From Haliotis asinina (taxonomy: Eukaryota; Mollusca; Gastropoda; Lepetellida; Haliotidae): a stretch of 64,000 bases of DNA. Location: assembly GCF_037392515.1 (NCBI RefSeq), contig NC_090280.1, positions 27,347,118-27,411,117 of the forward strand, in the 5' to 3' direction. The notes beneath the pieces are model-generated. The model had not been told where the DNA came from. It saw nothing but the letters and a program-made list of their open reading frames with translations, and searched no databases. This document shows positions 56,201 through 64,000 of the stretch, in pieces; the first letter of the stretch is position 1; each line of letters starts with the position of its first letter. A program made the position numbers and the translations under genes.

Positions 56201-59200
56201 AGGGTTGAGTCGATTACCCAAGGGTTTGTCAATGACTGAGACCCAAAATTAGTCCGTGTTCGAAGTCAATCCAGTCACTGATTGACACACAACATGTTAG
56301 AGAGCGATTCTGTTTCAGGTAGTTGGTCCTATGGCAAATGACAGTCAGCAGGTGTTTGGCGATTACGCCCCGAGTCCTGACCCCCGTTACATCAGCTCCC
56401 CTCTGTCCGGACTGGTCAGACTGGGCACCATGGCCACCCATGCTGCTGGCTGTTCCAGCACCTTCTGCGTGGACTACCGGAAGGGGGCCGTGGTAAAGGC
56501 GCTGCAAGGAGCTGACGTGGTGTTCGTGTGTCTCGGAACAGGTGAAAACCTGCATCAGTATACAAGTGTGAGTGAGGGAGTGTGGTTTTGGCAATGTTCC
56601 AGCAACAGGACTTGGGACACATTCACAAATTGCACACATGTGGGGAATTTAACCCGAGTCTTCTGCCTGACGAACTGTAGCATTAACTCCTAGGTTGTTC
56701 CAGAGAGTGAGACGGAGAGGGAGAGTTTAGACAGGGACGCGTGCATGTGTCTGGAGTATTATCATTCATGAATCCTTGTATTGTATACAACGGATTGCAC
56801 ACATGAGTCACAGAAGTAAACATACACAGAATATCTGTTGTTGTGGAAGAGCGTATAGGTTTATTGCAACTATGCTTCCGGTACTAAGCTGTTTCTTTTG
56901 CCATATATGAGACGGTGCCAAGCTTACTTCCGGTACCAGATTTCTTGTGACACGCGGATGTTTAAGAACCAGTTCTGGTTCCAAATTGCGCCCCTCCAAA
57001 TATGACTTTAATAGACCGGACCTTGTGTTCGTTGTTTGTCACCGGTCTCGCAAAGCACCGTTCACTACTTACAACATAAGATTCAGATAGATAACCGTAT
57101 GTCCACAGTTCGACTTATAGTGACGATAGGCAGGCGGAGGATACAGTGTTGTAACTTTACTCTGCTCTTGTAATGTACTGGTCAGGCTATCGAGGAGGAT
57201 ACAGTGTTGTAACTTTACTCTGCTCTTGTAATGTACAGGTCAGGCTATCGAGGAGGAGGATACAGTGTTGTAACTTTACTCTGCTCTTGTACTGTACAGG
57301 TCAGGCTATCGAGGAGGAGGATACAGTGTTGTAACTTTACTCTGCTCTTGTAATGTACAGGTCAGGCTACCGAGGAGGAGGATACAGTGTTGTAACTTTA
57401 CTCTGCTCTTGTAATGTACTGGTCAGGCTATCGAGGAGGAGGATACAGTGTTGTAACTTTACTCTGCTCTTGTAATGTACAGGTCCGGCTATCGAGGCGG
57501 AGGATACAGTGTTGTAACTTTACTCTGCTCTTGTGATGTACTGGTCAGGCTGTCGAGGAGGAGGATACAGTGTTGTAACTTTACTCTCCTCTTGTAATGT
57601 ACAGGTCAGGCTATCGAGGAGGAGGATACAGTGTTGTAACTTTACTCTGCTCTTGTAATGTACAGGTCAGGCTATCGAGGAGGAGGATACAGTGTTGTAA
57701 CTTTACTCTGCTCTTGTAATGTACTGGTCAGGCTATCGAGGAGGAGGATACAGTGTTGTAACTTTACTCTGCTCTTGTAATGTACAGGTCAGGCTATCGA
57801 GGCGGAGGATACAGTGTTGTAACTTTACTCTGCTCTTGTGATGTACTGGTCAGGCTGTCGAGGAGGAGGATACAGTGTTGTAACTTTACTCTGCTCTTGT
57901 AATGTACAGGTCAGGCTATCGAGGAGGAGGATACAGTGTTGTAACTTTACTCTGCTCTTGTAATGTACTGGTCAGGCTATCGAGGAGGAGGATACAGTGT
58001 TGTAACTTTACTCTGCTCTTGTAATGTACAGGTCAGGCTATCGAGGAGGAGGATACAGTGTTGTAACTTTACTCTGCTCTTGTACTGTACAGGTCAGGCT
58101 ATCGAGGAGGAGGATACAGTGTTGTAACTTTACTCTGCTCTTGTAATGTACTGGTCAGGCTATCGAGGAGGAGGATACAGTGTTGTAACTTTACTCTGCT
58201 CTTGTGATGTACAGGTCAGGCTATCGAGGAGGAGGATACAGTGTTGTAACTTTACTCTGCTCCTGTGATGTACTGGTCAGGCAATCGAGGAGGAGGATAC
58301 AGTGTTGTAACTTTACTCTGCTCTTGTGATGTACTGGTCAGGCTATCGAGGAGGAGGATACAGTGTTGCAACTTTACTCTGCTCTTGTGATGTACAGGTC
58401 AGGCTATCGAGGAGGAGGATACAGTGTTGTAACTTTACTCTGCTCTTGTACTGTACAGGTCAGGCTATCGAGGAGGAGGATGCAGTGTTGTAACTTTACT
58501 CTGCTCTTGTAATGTACAGGTCAGGCTATCGAGGAGGAGGATACAGTGTTTTAACTTTACTCTGCTCTTGTGATATACTGGTCAGGCTATCGAGGAGGAG
58601 GATACAGTGTTGTAACTTTACTCTGCTCTTGTGATGTACTGGTCAGGCTATCGAGGAGGAGGATACAGTGTTGTAACTTTACTCTGCTCTTGTAATGTAC
58701 TGGTCAGGCTATCGAGGAGGAGGATGCAGTGTTGTAACTTTACTCTGCTCTTGTGATGTACAGGTCAGGCTATCGAGGAGGAAGATACAGTGTTGTAACT
58801 TTACTCTGCTCTTGTAATGTACTGCTCAGGCTATCGAGGAGGAGGATACAGTGTTGTAACTTTACTCTGCTCTTGTGATATACTGGTCAGGCTATCGAGG
58901 AGGAGGATACAGTGTTGTAACTTTACTCTGCTCTTGTGATATACTGGTCAGGCTATCGAGGAGGAGGATACAGTTTTGTAACTTTACTCTGCTCTTGTGA
59001 TGTACTGGTCAGGCTATCGAGGAGGAGGATACAGTGTTGTAACTTTACTCTGCTCTTGTGATGTACAGGTCAGGCTATCGAGGAGGAGGATACAGTGTTG
59101 TAACTTTACTCTGCTCTTGTAATGTACTGGTCAGGCTATCGAGGAGGAGGATGCACTGTTGTAACTTTACTCTGCTCTTGTACTGTACAGGTCAGGCTAT

Positions 59201-61598
59201 CGAGGAGGAGGATACAGTGTTGTAACTTTACTCTGCTCTTGTGATGTACAGGTCAGGCTATCGAGGAGGAGGATACAGTGTTGTAACTTTACTCTGCTCT
59301 TGTGATGTACTGGTCAGGCTATCGAGGAGGAGGATGCAGTGTTGTAACTTTACTCTGCTCTTGTGATGTACTGGTCAGGCTATCGAGGAGGAGGATACAG
59401 TGTTGTAACTTTACTCTGCTCTTGTAATGTACAGGTCAGGCTATCGAGGCGGAGGATACAGTGTTGTAACTTTACTCTGCTCTTGTGATGTACTGGTCAG
59501 GCTATCGAGGAGGAGGATACAGTGTTGTAACTTTACTCTGCTCTTGTGATGTACAGGTCAGGCTATCGAGGAGGAGGATACAGTGTTGTAACTTTACTCT
59601 GCTCTTGTAATGTACTGGTCAGGCTATCGAGGAGGAGGATACAGTGTTGTAACTTTACTCTGCTCTTGTGATATACTGGTCAGGCTATCGAGGAGGAGGA
59701 TGCAGTGTTGTAACTTTACTCTGCTCTTGTGATGTACTGGTCAGGCTATCGAGGAGGAGGATACAGTGTTGTAACTTTACTCTGCTCCTGTGATGTACAG
59801 GTCAGGCTATCGAGGAGGAGGATACAGTGTTGTAACTTTACTCTGCTCTTGTAATGTACAGGTCAGGCTATCGAGGAGGAGGATACAGTGTTTTAACTTT
59901 ACTCTGCTCTTGTGATGTACTAGTCAGGCTATCGAGGAGGAGGATGCAGTGTTGTAACTTTACTCTGCTCTTGTGATGTACAGGTCAGGCTATCGAGGAG
60001 GAGGATACAGTGTTGTAACTTTACTCTGCTCTTGTGATGTACTGGTCAGGCTATCGAGGAGGAGGATACAGTGTTGTAACTTTACTCTGCTCTTGTGATA
60101 TACTGGTCAGGCTATCGAGGAGGAGGATGCAGTGTTGTAACTTTACTCTGCTCTTGTGATGTACAGGTCAGGCTATCGAGGAGGAGGATACAGTGTTGTA
60201 ACTTTACTCTGCTCTTGTGATGTACAGGTCAGGCTATCGAGGAGGAGGATACAGTGTTTTAACTTTACTCTGCTCTTGTGATATACTGGTCAGGCTATCG
60301 AGGAGGAGGATACAGTGTTGTAACTTTACTCTGCTCTTGTGATGTACTGGTCAGGCTGTCGAGGAGGAGGATACACTGTTGTAACTTTACTCTGCTCTTG
60401 TAATGTACAGGTCAGGCTATCGAGGAGGGGGATACAGTGTTGTAACTTTACTCTGCTCTTGTGATGTACAGGTCAGGCTATCGAGGAGGAGGATACAGTG
60501 TTGTAACTTTACTCTGCTCTTGTAATGTACAGGTCAGGCTATCGAGGAGGAGGATACAGTGTTGTAACTTTACTCTGCTCTTGTACTGTGCAGGTCAGGC
60601 TATCGAGGAGGAGGATACAGTGTTGTAACTTTACTCTGCTCTTGTGATATACTGGTCAGGCTATCGAGGAGGAGGATGCAGTGTTGTAACTTTACTCTGC
60701 TCTTGTAATGTACAGGTCAGGCTATCGAGGAGGAGGATGGAGTGTTGTAACTTTACTCTGCTCTTGTAATGTACAGGTCAGGCTATCGAGGAGGAGGATA
60801 CAGTGTTGTAACTTTCCTCTGCTCTTGTGATATACTGGTCAGGCTATCGAGGAGGAGGATACAGTGTTGTAACTTTACTCTGCTCTTGTAATGTACAGGT
60901 CAGGCTATCGAGGAGGAGGATACAGTGTTGTAACTTTACTCTGCTCTTGTGATGTACTGGTCAGGCTATCGAGGAGGAGGATACAGTGTTGTAGCTTTAC
61001 TCTGCTCTTGTGGTGTACTGGTCAGGCTATCGAGGAGGAGGATACAGCGTTGTAACTTTACTCTGCTCTTGTAATGTACAGATCAGGCTATCGAGGAGGA
61101 GGATACAGTGTTGTAACTTTACTCTGCTCTTGTAATGTACAGGTCAGGCTATCGAGGAGGAGGATACAGTGTTGTAACTTTACTCTGCTCTTGTGATGTA
61201 CTGGTCAGGCTATCGAGGAGGAGGATACAGTGTTGTAACTTTACTCTGCTCTTGTGATGTACAGGTCAGGCTATCGAGGAGGAGGATAGAGTGTTGTAAC
61301 TTTACTCTGCTCTTGTAATGTACAGGTCAGGCTGTCGAGGAGGAGGATACAGTGTTGTAACTTTACTCTGCTCTTGTAATGTACTGGTCAGGCTATCGAG
61401 GAGGAGGATACAGTGTTGTAACTTTACTCTGCTCTTGTAATGTACAGGTCAGGCTATCGAGGAGGAGGATACAGTGTTGTAACTTTACTCTGCTCTTACG
61501 ATGTACAGGTCAGGCTATCGAGGCGGAGGGACGTGACAGACACAACATCTCACTGCCGGGACAGCAACTGCAACTTCTACTGGACGCCGTCAACAACA
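43457..61598 (+). CDS. Glycoside hydrolase family 3 (beta-xylosidase/beta-glucosidase type), 5' part
   Basis: Eight exons (43457-43746, 50504-50663, 51268-51438, 51872-51963, 52704-52927, 55219-55472, 56319-56541, 61509-61598) join in phase with GT-AG ends and encode 501 codons, open at the last donor. The C-terminal third of a typical 700-800-residue enzyme is therefore outside the window. The start [19 protein letters not shown] is a signal peptide; Mets at 43394 and 43400 in the same frame are less likely starts. GH3 marks in order: [43 protein letters not shown] (142-157), SACKHFD (Lys186-His187, substrate contacts), [25 protein letters not shown] and the catalytic nucleophile Asp268 in [22 protein letters not shown] opens the second domain, followed by [18 protein letters not shown]. 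Such enzymes release sugars from the non-reducing ends of plant or algal glycans, plausible in a grazing gastropod's digestive secretion. The acid/base Glu should lie beyond the window. Confidence 0.88.
44038..44118 (+). mobile_element. tRNA-derived SINE, family 2, 3' fragment
   Basis: CTGGTGTCCACCGCGTGACA, then TTGCTGGAATATTGCTAAAA and GCGGCGTAACACTAAATTC. In GH3 intron 1. Confidence 0.7.
44201..44282. repeat. AT-repeat between perfect 16-bp inverted arms
   Basis: GATAGAATTGGTGTGG at 44201-44216 and its exact complement at 44267-44282 enclose a (TA)n tract. A second (TA)n tract lies just upstream at 44160-44187. A partial third arm (CCCACACCGATTCTTC) appears near 44336. Confidence 0.8.
44640..49265 (+). 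mobile_element. Decayed LINE, second family (copy 2b), in GH3 intron 1
   Basis: A heavily broken non-LTR element. ORF1 pieces: [20 protein letters not shown] (about 44693) and, after an AC-rich interruption of about 1 kb, [33 protein letters not shown] and [20 protein letters not shown] (to about 46250). Endonuclease end: [20 protein letters not shown] (about 46530). RT pieces: [20 protein letters not shown] (about 47605) and a thumb block with [18 protein letters not shown] (about 48650), matching copy 2a. A C-terminal [16 protein letters not shown] lies near 48970. Limits are approximate. It has numerous stops and shifts and is old. Confidence 0.65.
49413..50325 (+). mobile_element. Dead Tc1-like transposase gene, in GH3 intron 1
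   Basis: Starts [10 protein letters not shown] with a stop soon after, then [11 protein letters not shown] and the hook [12 protein letters not shown] near 49580. Later frames give [18 protein letters not shown] (first catalytic Asp, about 49824), VMVWGGIT (about 49930, shifted frame), [17 protein letters not shown] (second Asp, about 50060) and [20 protein letters not shown] (about 50145). In the last block Lys replaces the catalytic Glu of the family's PIEHLW. Several frameshifts and the lost Glu make it inactive. Inverted ends were not identified. It is a different family from the mariner at 7844. Confidence 0.8.
50504..50663 (+). CDS. GH3 exon 2
   Basis: Acceptor [33 protein letters not shown] to DPRWGRGQ. 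Donor GTGTGG, phase 0. Confidence 0.88.
50821..51083. repeat. Low-complexity CAC/CCCCA-rich tract with (CGCCA)n
   Basis: CCACCCCACCCCACC-type sequence, then about 15 units of CGCCA at 51007-51082. In GH3 intron 2. Confidence 0.9.
51268..51438 (+). CDS. GH3 exon 3
   Basis: Starts [19 protein letters not shown] after a weak acceptor (GAATTAAAAG) and ends DSHVFNSK before GTTTGT. The family usually reads ETPGEDP here. Confidence 0.8.
51492..51531. repeat. (ATC)n microsatellite
   Basis: About 13 ATC units with one interruption, 50 bp after GH3 exon 3. Confidence 0.95.
51872..51963 (+). CDS. GH3 exon 4
   Basis: Acceptor [28 protein letters not shown] to FHCSLN. Donor GTGAGA, phase 2. Confidence 0.85.
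52096..52235 (+). mobile_element. tRNA-derived SINE, family 2
   Basis: Head GGGGCGGTGGGGTAGCC, box A-like GCCTAATGGTTG, body CACAATGTGTGAAGCCCATT and a degenerate tail. In GH3 intron 4. Confidence 0.75.
52402..52663 (+). mobile_element. SINE family 1, near full-length
   Basis: Head GACCCGTGAAGGCCTGGG, body GGCGACTAACGGGATCGGG and CAATTGCGCAGATCGATGC, tail CTGGAATATTTGCTGAGTGG, then CTCACTCACTCACTG. It ends 40 bp before GH3 exon 5. Possible eroded duplication AATATTTTTG/AATATGTTAAG. Confidence 0.85.
52704..52927 (+). CDS. GH3 exon 5, carries the nucleophile Asp
   Basis: Acceptor [51 protein letters not shown]. Donor GTGAGT, phase 1. Confidence 0.9.
53250..54110 (+). pseudogene. C-terminal fragment of another LINE-type ORF, in GH3 intron 5
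   Basis: Broken frames at about 53810-54090 read [49 protein letters not shown] and [18 protein letters not shown]. This is the conserved end found after the RT in a widespread group of animal non-LTR elements (KPDxVxxDK, then an IxVxVPxDxN block). Upstream frames ([36 protein letters not shown]) fit the connecting region. Clade not assigned. It differs from both LINE families above. Confidence 0.55.
54829..55010. repeat. Imperfect tandem duplication of about 90 bp
   Basis: CATGTTCTTACGAGCCATAT to GAAGATCCTTGTGCCA recurs as CATGTTCTTAAGACCCATAT to GAGGATCCTTTCTACCA. In GH3 intron 5. Confidence 0.65.
55085..55175 (+). mobile_element. SINE family 1, 3' fragment
   Basis: CTGGTCTGGTCCAGGTTCGA, then AGAGTGGCATTAAAC. 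Strongly diverged. Confidence 0.5.
55219..55472 (+). CDS. GH3 exon 6
   Basis: Acceptor [27 protein letters not shown] and [16 protein letters not shown]. Donor GTAAGT, phase 0. Confidence 0.9.
55500..55622 (-). mobile_element. tRNA-derived SINE, family 2
   Basis: Plus strand: ACGCTGCTTTTAGCAACACT, ACCAGAAATGGGCTTTAGTG and GAGCGAACGCTTTAAGCACT, head CTACCCCACCGCC. Just downstream of GH3 exon 6. Confidence 0.8.
55697..55804 (+). mobile_element. tRNA-derived SINE, family 2, 3' part
   Basis: ATGTATGAAGCCCATTTCCG, GATGGAATATTGCTAAAAGT, then AAACCTCACTCACTC. In GH3 intron 6. Confidence 0.8.
56319..56541 (+). CDS. GH3 exon 7
   Basis: Acceptor [31 protein letters not shown] to [12 protein letters not shown]. 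Donor GTGAAA, phase 1. Confidence 0.88.
56568..56700 (-). mobile_element. tRNA-derived SINE, family 2, diverged
   Basis: GTGAGTGAGGGAG tail, TTTTGGCAATGTTCCAGCAA and GGGGAATTTAACCCGAGTCT (box B region). In GH3 intron 7. Confidence 0.65.
57131..61508 (+). repeat. 61-bp minisatellite of decoy 3' splice sites, GH3 intron 7
   Basis: From the first GTCAGG at 57181 to the exon start at 61509 there are 4,328 bases, exactly one 58-bp unit plus seventy 61-bp units; a partial unit precedes. Each unit reads GTCAGGCTATCGAGGAGGAG, GATACAGTGTTGTAACTTTA, CTCTGCTCTTGTAATGTACAG. It thus holds a possible branch point (TTGTAACTT), a pyrimidine tract and an AG. By my count about 37 of the 71 units keep the ACAG (or GCAG) acceptor and about 34 have ACTG or similar. 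Units 6, 11 and 38 carry GAGGCGGAGG as in the true exon; the others have GAGGAGGAGG. Because 61 is not a multiple of three, the array has no long coding frame. Confidence 0.97.
61509..61598 (+). CDS. GH3 exon 8, directly behind the minisatellite
   Basis: Acceptor [34 protein letters not shown] to LLDAVNN. Donor GTAAGA, phase 1. The first bases of this exon and its acceptor are the source of the repeat unit upstream. Confidence 0.85.
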
Positions 61599-62959
61599 GT
61601 AAGACATAACCTACATCACACATGCAATATGAGCTACAGAACACTTTTCACAATCATATGACAAATGTGTTCATGAATTGCTATCAAACTGTCATGATAC
61701 GATGTGTTTGCGTACCCTGGTCCACTGCTAGCAGAGGTCAAAATACATGCAAAGTCACAGAAAGTGCTCAATACCATAACATACACTACATACCACAGTA
61801 TAGTGGGGAAACCATGAACTCCTTTGCTTAATTAAATCAAATTCTGGGACTGGTGCAGTGGATTCTAACGCAGTGTGCGAGTTAGTTTGCCAGTCAGTCG
61901 GGCAAGCAATGCCTGAAAGTTACTATCCCACAAAAAACTTACCCGCCCAAAATTTGAATATAGAAACTAGGCAAAGCATTACTAAATAATGAGAACATAA
62001 TATTTTAGCCATGACACGGATTGCATCATTCATTTGTATCAGGCCATAATCTTGCATGATTTAAAAGTGTATGACAACTCAACAAGTGTGATTTATTTAC
62101 AAAATAATCCAGTGTATGAATAACGTCTGCCCGGCGTCCCGCTGCTTTCTAGTTACATGGCGTGTTTATATTACTATTTTATTTTATAGCTGGCCCTGTG
62201 CGCCAAAACATTTTCCAAGGGTATATATTTGACCATGTTATTGACCACGGGAAATATTTCGAAAATAATTTCCAGCTGTGGTAACTAGCTGATGTCTGTG
62301 TAGTCCATGATCAGTCAAACCGTAACTTTCACAGATCAACCTGCCCATATATCAACACTAAACGTGACTGGTCTGGGGAATGATTTCAGCCAATGAATAA
62401 TGTCGTTCTCTTCTGATGGCAGTGACACTTAAAGGACCACTACACTCAATTTTTTGGTACTCTTTTTATCACGGGATATGAAAGACTTTTGGTTAGTCAT
62501 AAACGAAACACCATTTAAAAAAAACTTGTTGTTAATTAATACCAAGCGCTAAAAAAAACCGCCTGCTTCTCTCTCACCCGCAAACGAAACCGCAGACAGG
62601 TTATGTAACTCTGTCGCCAGAGCCCTACAGTGACGTCATAGAAGGAACGATTTCCTGTTAAATGTATAGAAAATGTGTAGGAAGCTCGTCATTTTGCTGA
62701 TTTCTCGACGTCACCAAACACATTGAATTGTTATGTTGCCGTCAATTGTTCCTTGGGGTCGGGTGATGGTGTCACTATGCACTGATTTCCACCAGACTCC
62801 GTAGTTTGTGCTTAAATTGATTGTTTGTGTGTGCGAAGTGAGCTTTGTGGAAGCCTGTGGTATATACTAAAACTGATGGTTCGCCCCCAACCACGCTTCC
62901 AAGATAGGAAATGGAGTTCAAGTTTCATCGAGTTTATAAAATCAAAACTGCTTACTACA
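61599..62959. other. GH3 intron 8 or flank; no exon seen
   Basis: Nothing like the GH3 C-terminal domain is found to the end of the window, so the next exon is presumably beyond 64000. No domain or repeat family is recognised here. Confidence 0.6.
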
Positions 62960-63030
62960 CAAACTAAAAGTGCTTTGTGGTTCAACTTCTTGATCGGCAA
63001 GAAGTTGAACCATAAAGCACTTTTAGTTTG
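62960..63030. repeat. Near-perfect hairpin, 33-nt arms and 5-nt loop
   Basis: Left arm 62960-62992, loop ATCGG 62993-62997, right arm 62998-63030. The arms (CAAACTAAAAGTGCTTT... and its complement) differ at one position (G versus A in the middle). Confidence 0.95.
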
Positions 63031-63084
63031 ATTCCTCCAACTTCTAAATGCCTTTGAAATAACTGCTTTCTACACATTGCTGAC

Positions 63085-63930
63085 CAAAAGGATTTTGCAT
63101 GAATATAACGCTTTCTTCCTCGGAAACGAGGTTGTGGTCGAAGTGACAATATTATCGTAAGTAATATTATATTGATCCCTTATATTAACCGATTCCAAGA
63201 GTGAAATTGTTATGTTATAAGCAATGTCATGTAAAGTCCTAATGTCCATCAATAAAATACATTATTAACTACAAGTAGAAAGTAATTTTGATTTTGTAAG
63301 TCGGTGAAAACAAACTTAAATAGCATTCATCCTCAGACAGAGCACCGCCATTTTTTAAAATCGTGAAGTCACGGGCAAAAGTCCTTTAGAATTAAAGAGA
63401 TTATGATTTGTTCTCACCAGGTTAGAAAATCAAAACTGGTAGTTAAATATGCATTTGAATCATGGCCAAAAGGATTTTGCATGACACAACTTTTAACATA
63501 AGGACTTCTTCCAAAGAAGCAAGGTGGGGGTCGACGTGACATTTATATTGCAAGCAATGATATATTGACCTCCACCTCACCTCCAAGAGTGAAATTGTTA
63601 TGTTATAAGCAATGTCATGCAAAATCCTTTTGTTCATCAATAAAATACATATTTTACTACCAGTAGAAAGTAATTGTCCTTTTGTAAGTCGGTGAAAACA
63701 AACTTAAATAGCATTCATCCCAAGACAGGGCGCCGCCGTTTTTGAAGGTCAAATCCATTTGAATTAATGAGATTATGTATGGTTTGTACTCATCAAGTTA
63801 GAAAATCAAAACTACATAAATATGTACTAGTATTTGAATCATTACCAAAAGGAGTTTGCATGACACAACCTGTAACACAACCTAAGCGAGGTCGGGGTCG
63901 AAGTGAAAATACTGCGCGATAAATGTCTTC
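63085..63930. repeat. Tandem repeat of about 380 bp, two units plus a partial third
   Basis: Units begin CAAAAGGATTTTGCATGA at 63085 and 63467, and CAAAAGGAGTTTGCATGA at 63846 (spacings 382 and 379). Shared blocks include GAGTGAAATTGTTATGTTAT, AAGTCGGTGAAAACAAACTT and GTTAGAAAATCAAAACT. In unit 2 the starting 18 bp recurs inverted at 63615-63632, so each unit contains a 166-bp segment with inverted ends. The third unit is cut off or diverges near 63930. Confidence 0.9.
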
Positions 63931-64000
63931 ACTTGCTAAATTTTCTTGGTTTGTAACGCTCACTCACCAGTATGTAGACACTTGTCAGTATACGTCTTTA

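Noticed and set aside
57131-61508. CRISPR-like or coding interpretation of the long repeat array
   Set aside because: There are no unique spacers between constant repeats; the whole 61-bp unit repeats. A 61-bp period shifts the frame every unit, and one of the three frames has a TAA, so it is not a repeat protein.

Overview
The window looks like gastropod mollusc nuclear DNA, most likely abalone (Haliotis). This is inferred from three host genes with clean GT-AG introns, a dense mix of LINEs, SINEs and Tc1/mariner elements, and short repeats ending in (ACTC)n that I associate with abalone. There is nothing bacterial in it: no operons, no ribosome-binding-site logic, no CRISPR. I saw no LTR retrovirus, Polinton or other virus-like element.

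Layout. 1-19113 is almost wholly transposon. It holds three copies of one EN-RT-RNase H LINE family (copy A 1-2024 minus, copy B 2025-4466 plus, copy C 7664-14590 minus), a decayed LINE of a second family (4467-7663), a SINE with a clear target duplication (4810-5077), a mariner-type element inside copy C (7844-9140) and a 2-kb element with 19-bp inverted ends between TTAA sites (16679-18656). 19483-23032 is a host gene on the plus strand: signal peptide, Cys-rich PAN/EGF-like exons, then about 22 ankyrin repeats. 26477-38605 is a complete minus-strand host gene for a surface receptor: signal peptide, CUB, three Ig domains, FN3, transmembrane segment and short tail. All eight exons join in phase and give 530 residues. 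Its sixth intron holds a nearly intact 6.1-kb LINE (27488-33592). 38606-43456 has no convincing gene. 43457-61598 is the 5' two-thirds of a glycoside hydrolase family 3 gene on the plus strand (eight exons, 501 codons), continuing beyond the window. Its introns hold a second LINE of the second family, a dead Tc1 transposase, several SINEs and a 4.3-kb minisatellite. 61599-64000 is non-coding, with a near-perfect hairpin and a 380-bp tandem repeat.

Main observations. (1) The minisatellite in the last visible GH3 intron consists of 71 units of 61 bp, each a copy of the 3' splice site and first coding bases of the next exon. The real exon thus sits behind dozens of decoy acceptors. (2) The main LINE family and both SINE families end in related 3' tails, the signature of SINEs mobilised by a partner LINE. 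(3) The ankyrin gene appears to join a secretory N terminus to ankyrin repeats with no transmembrane segment visible. (4) LINE copies A and B meet head to head at one base, as expected of a twin-primed insertion.

All gene models come from reading frames, splice signals and intron phases by eye. No database search or transcript data was used.
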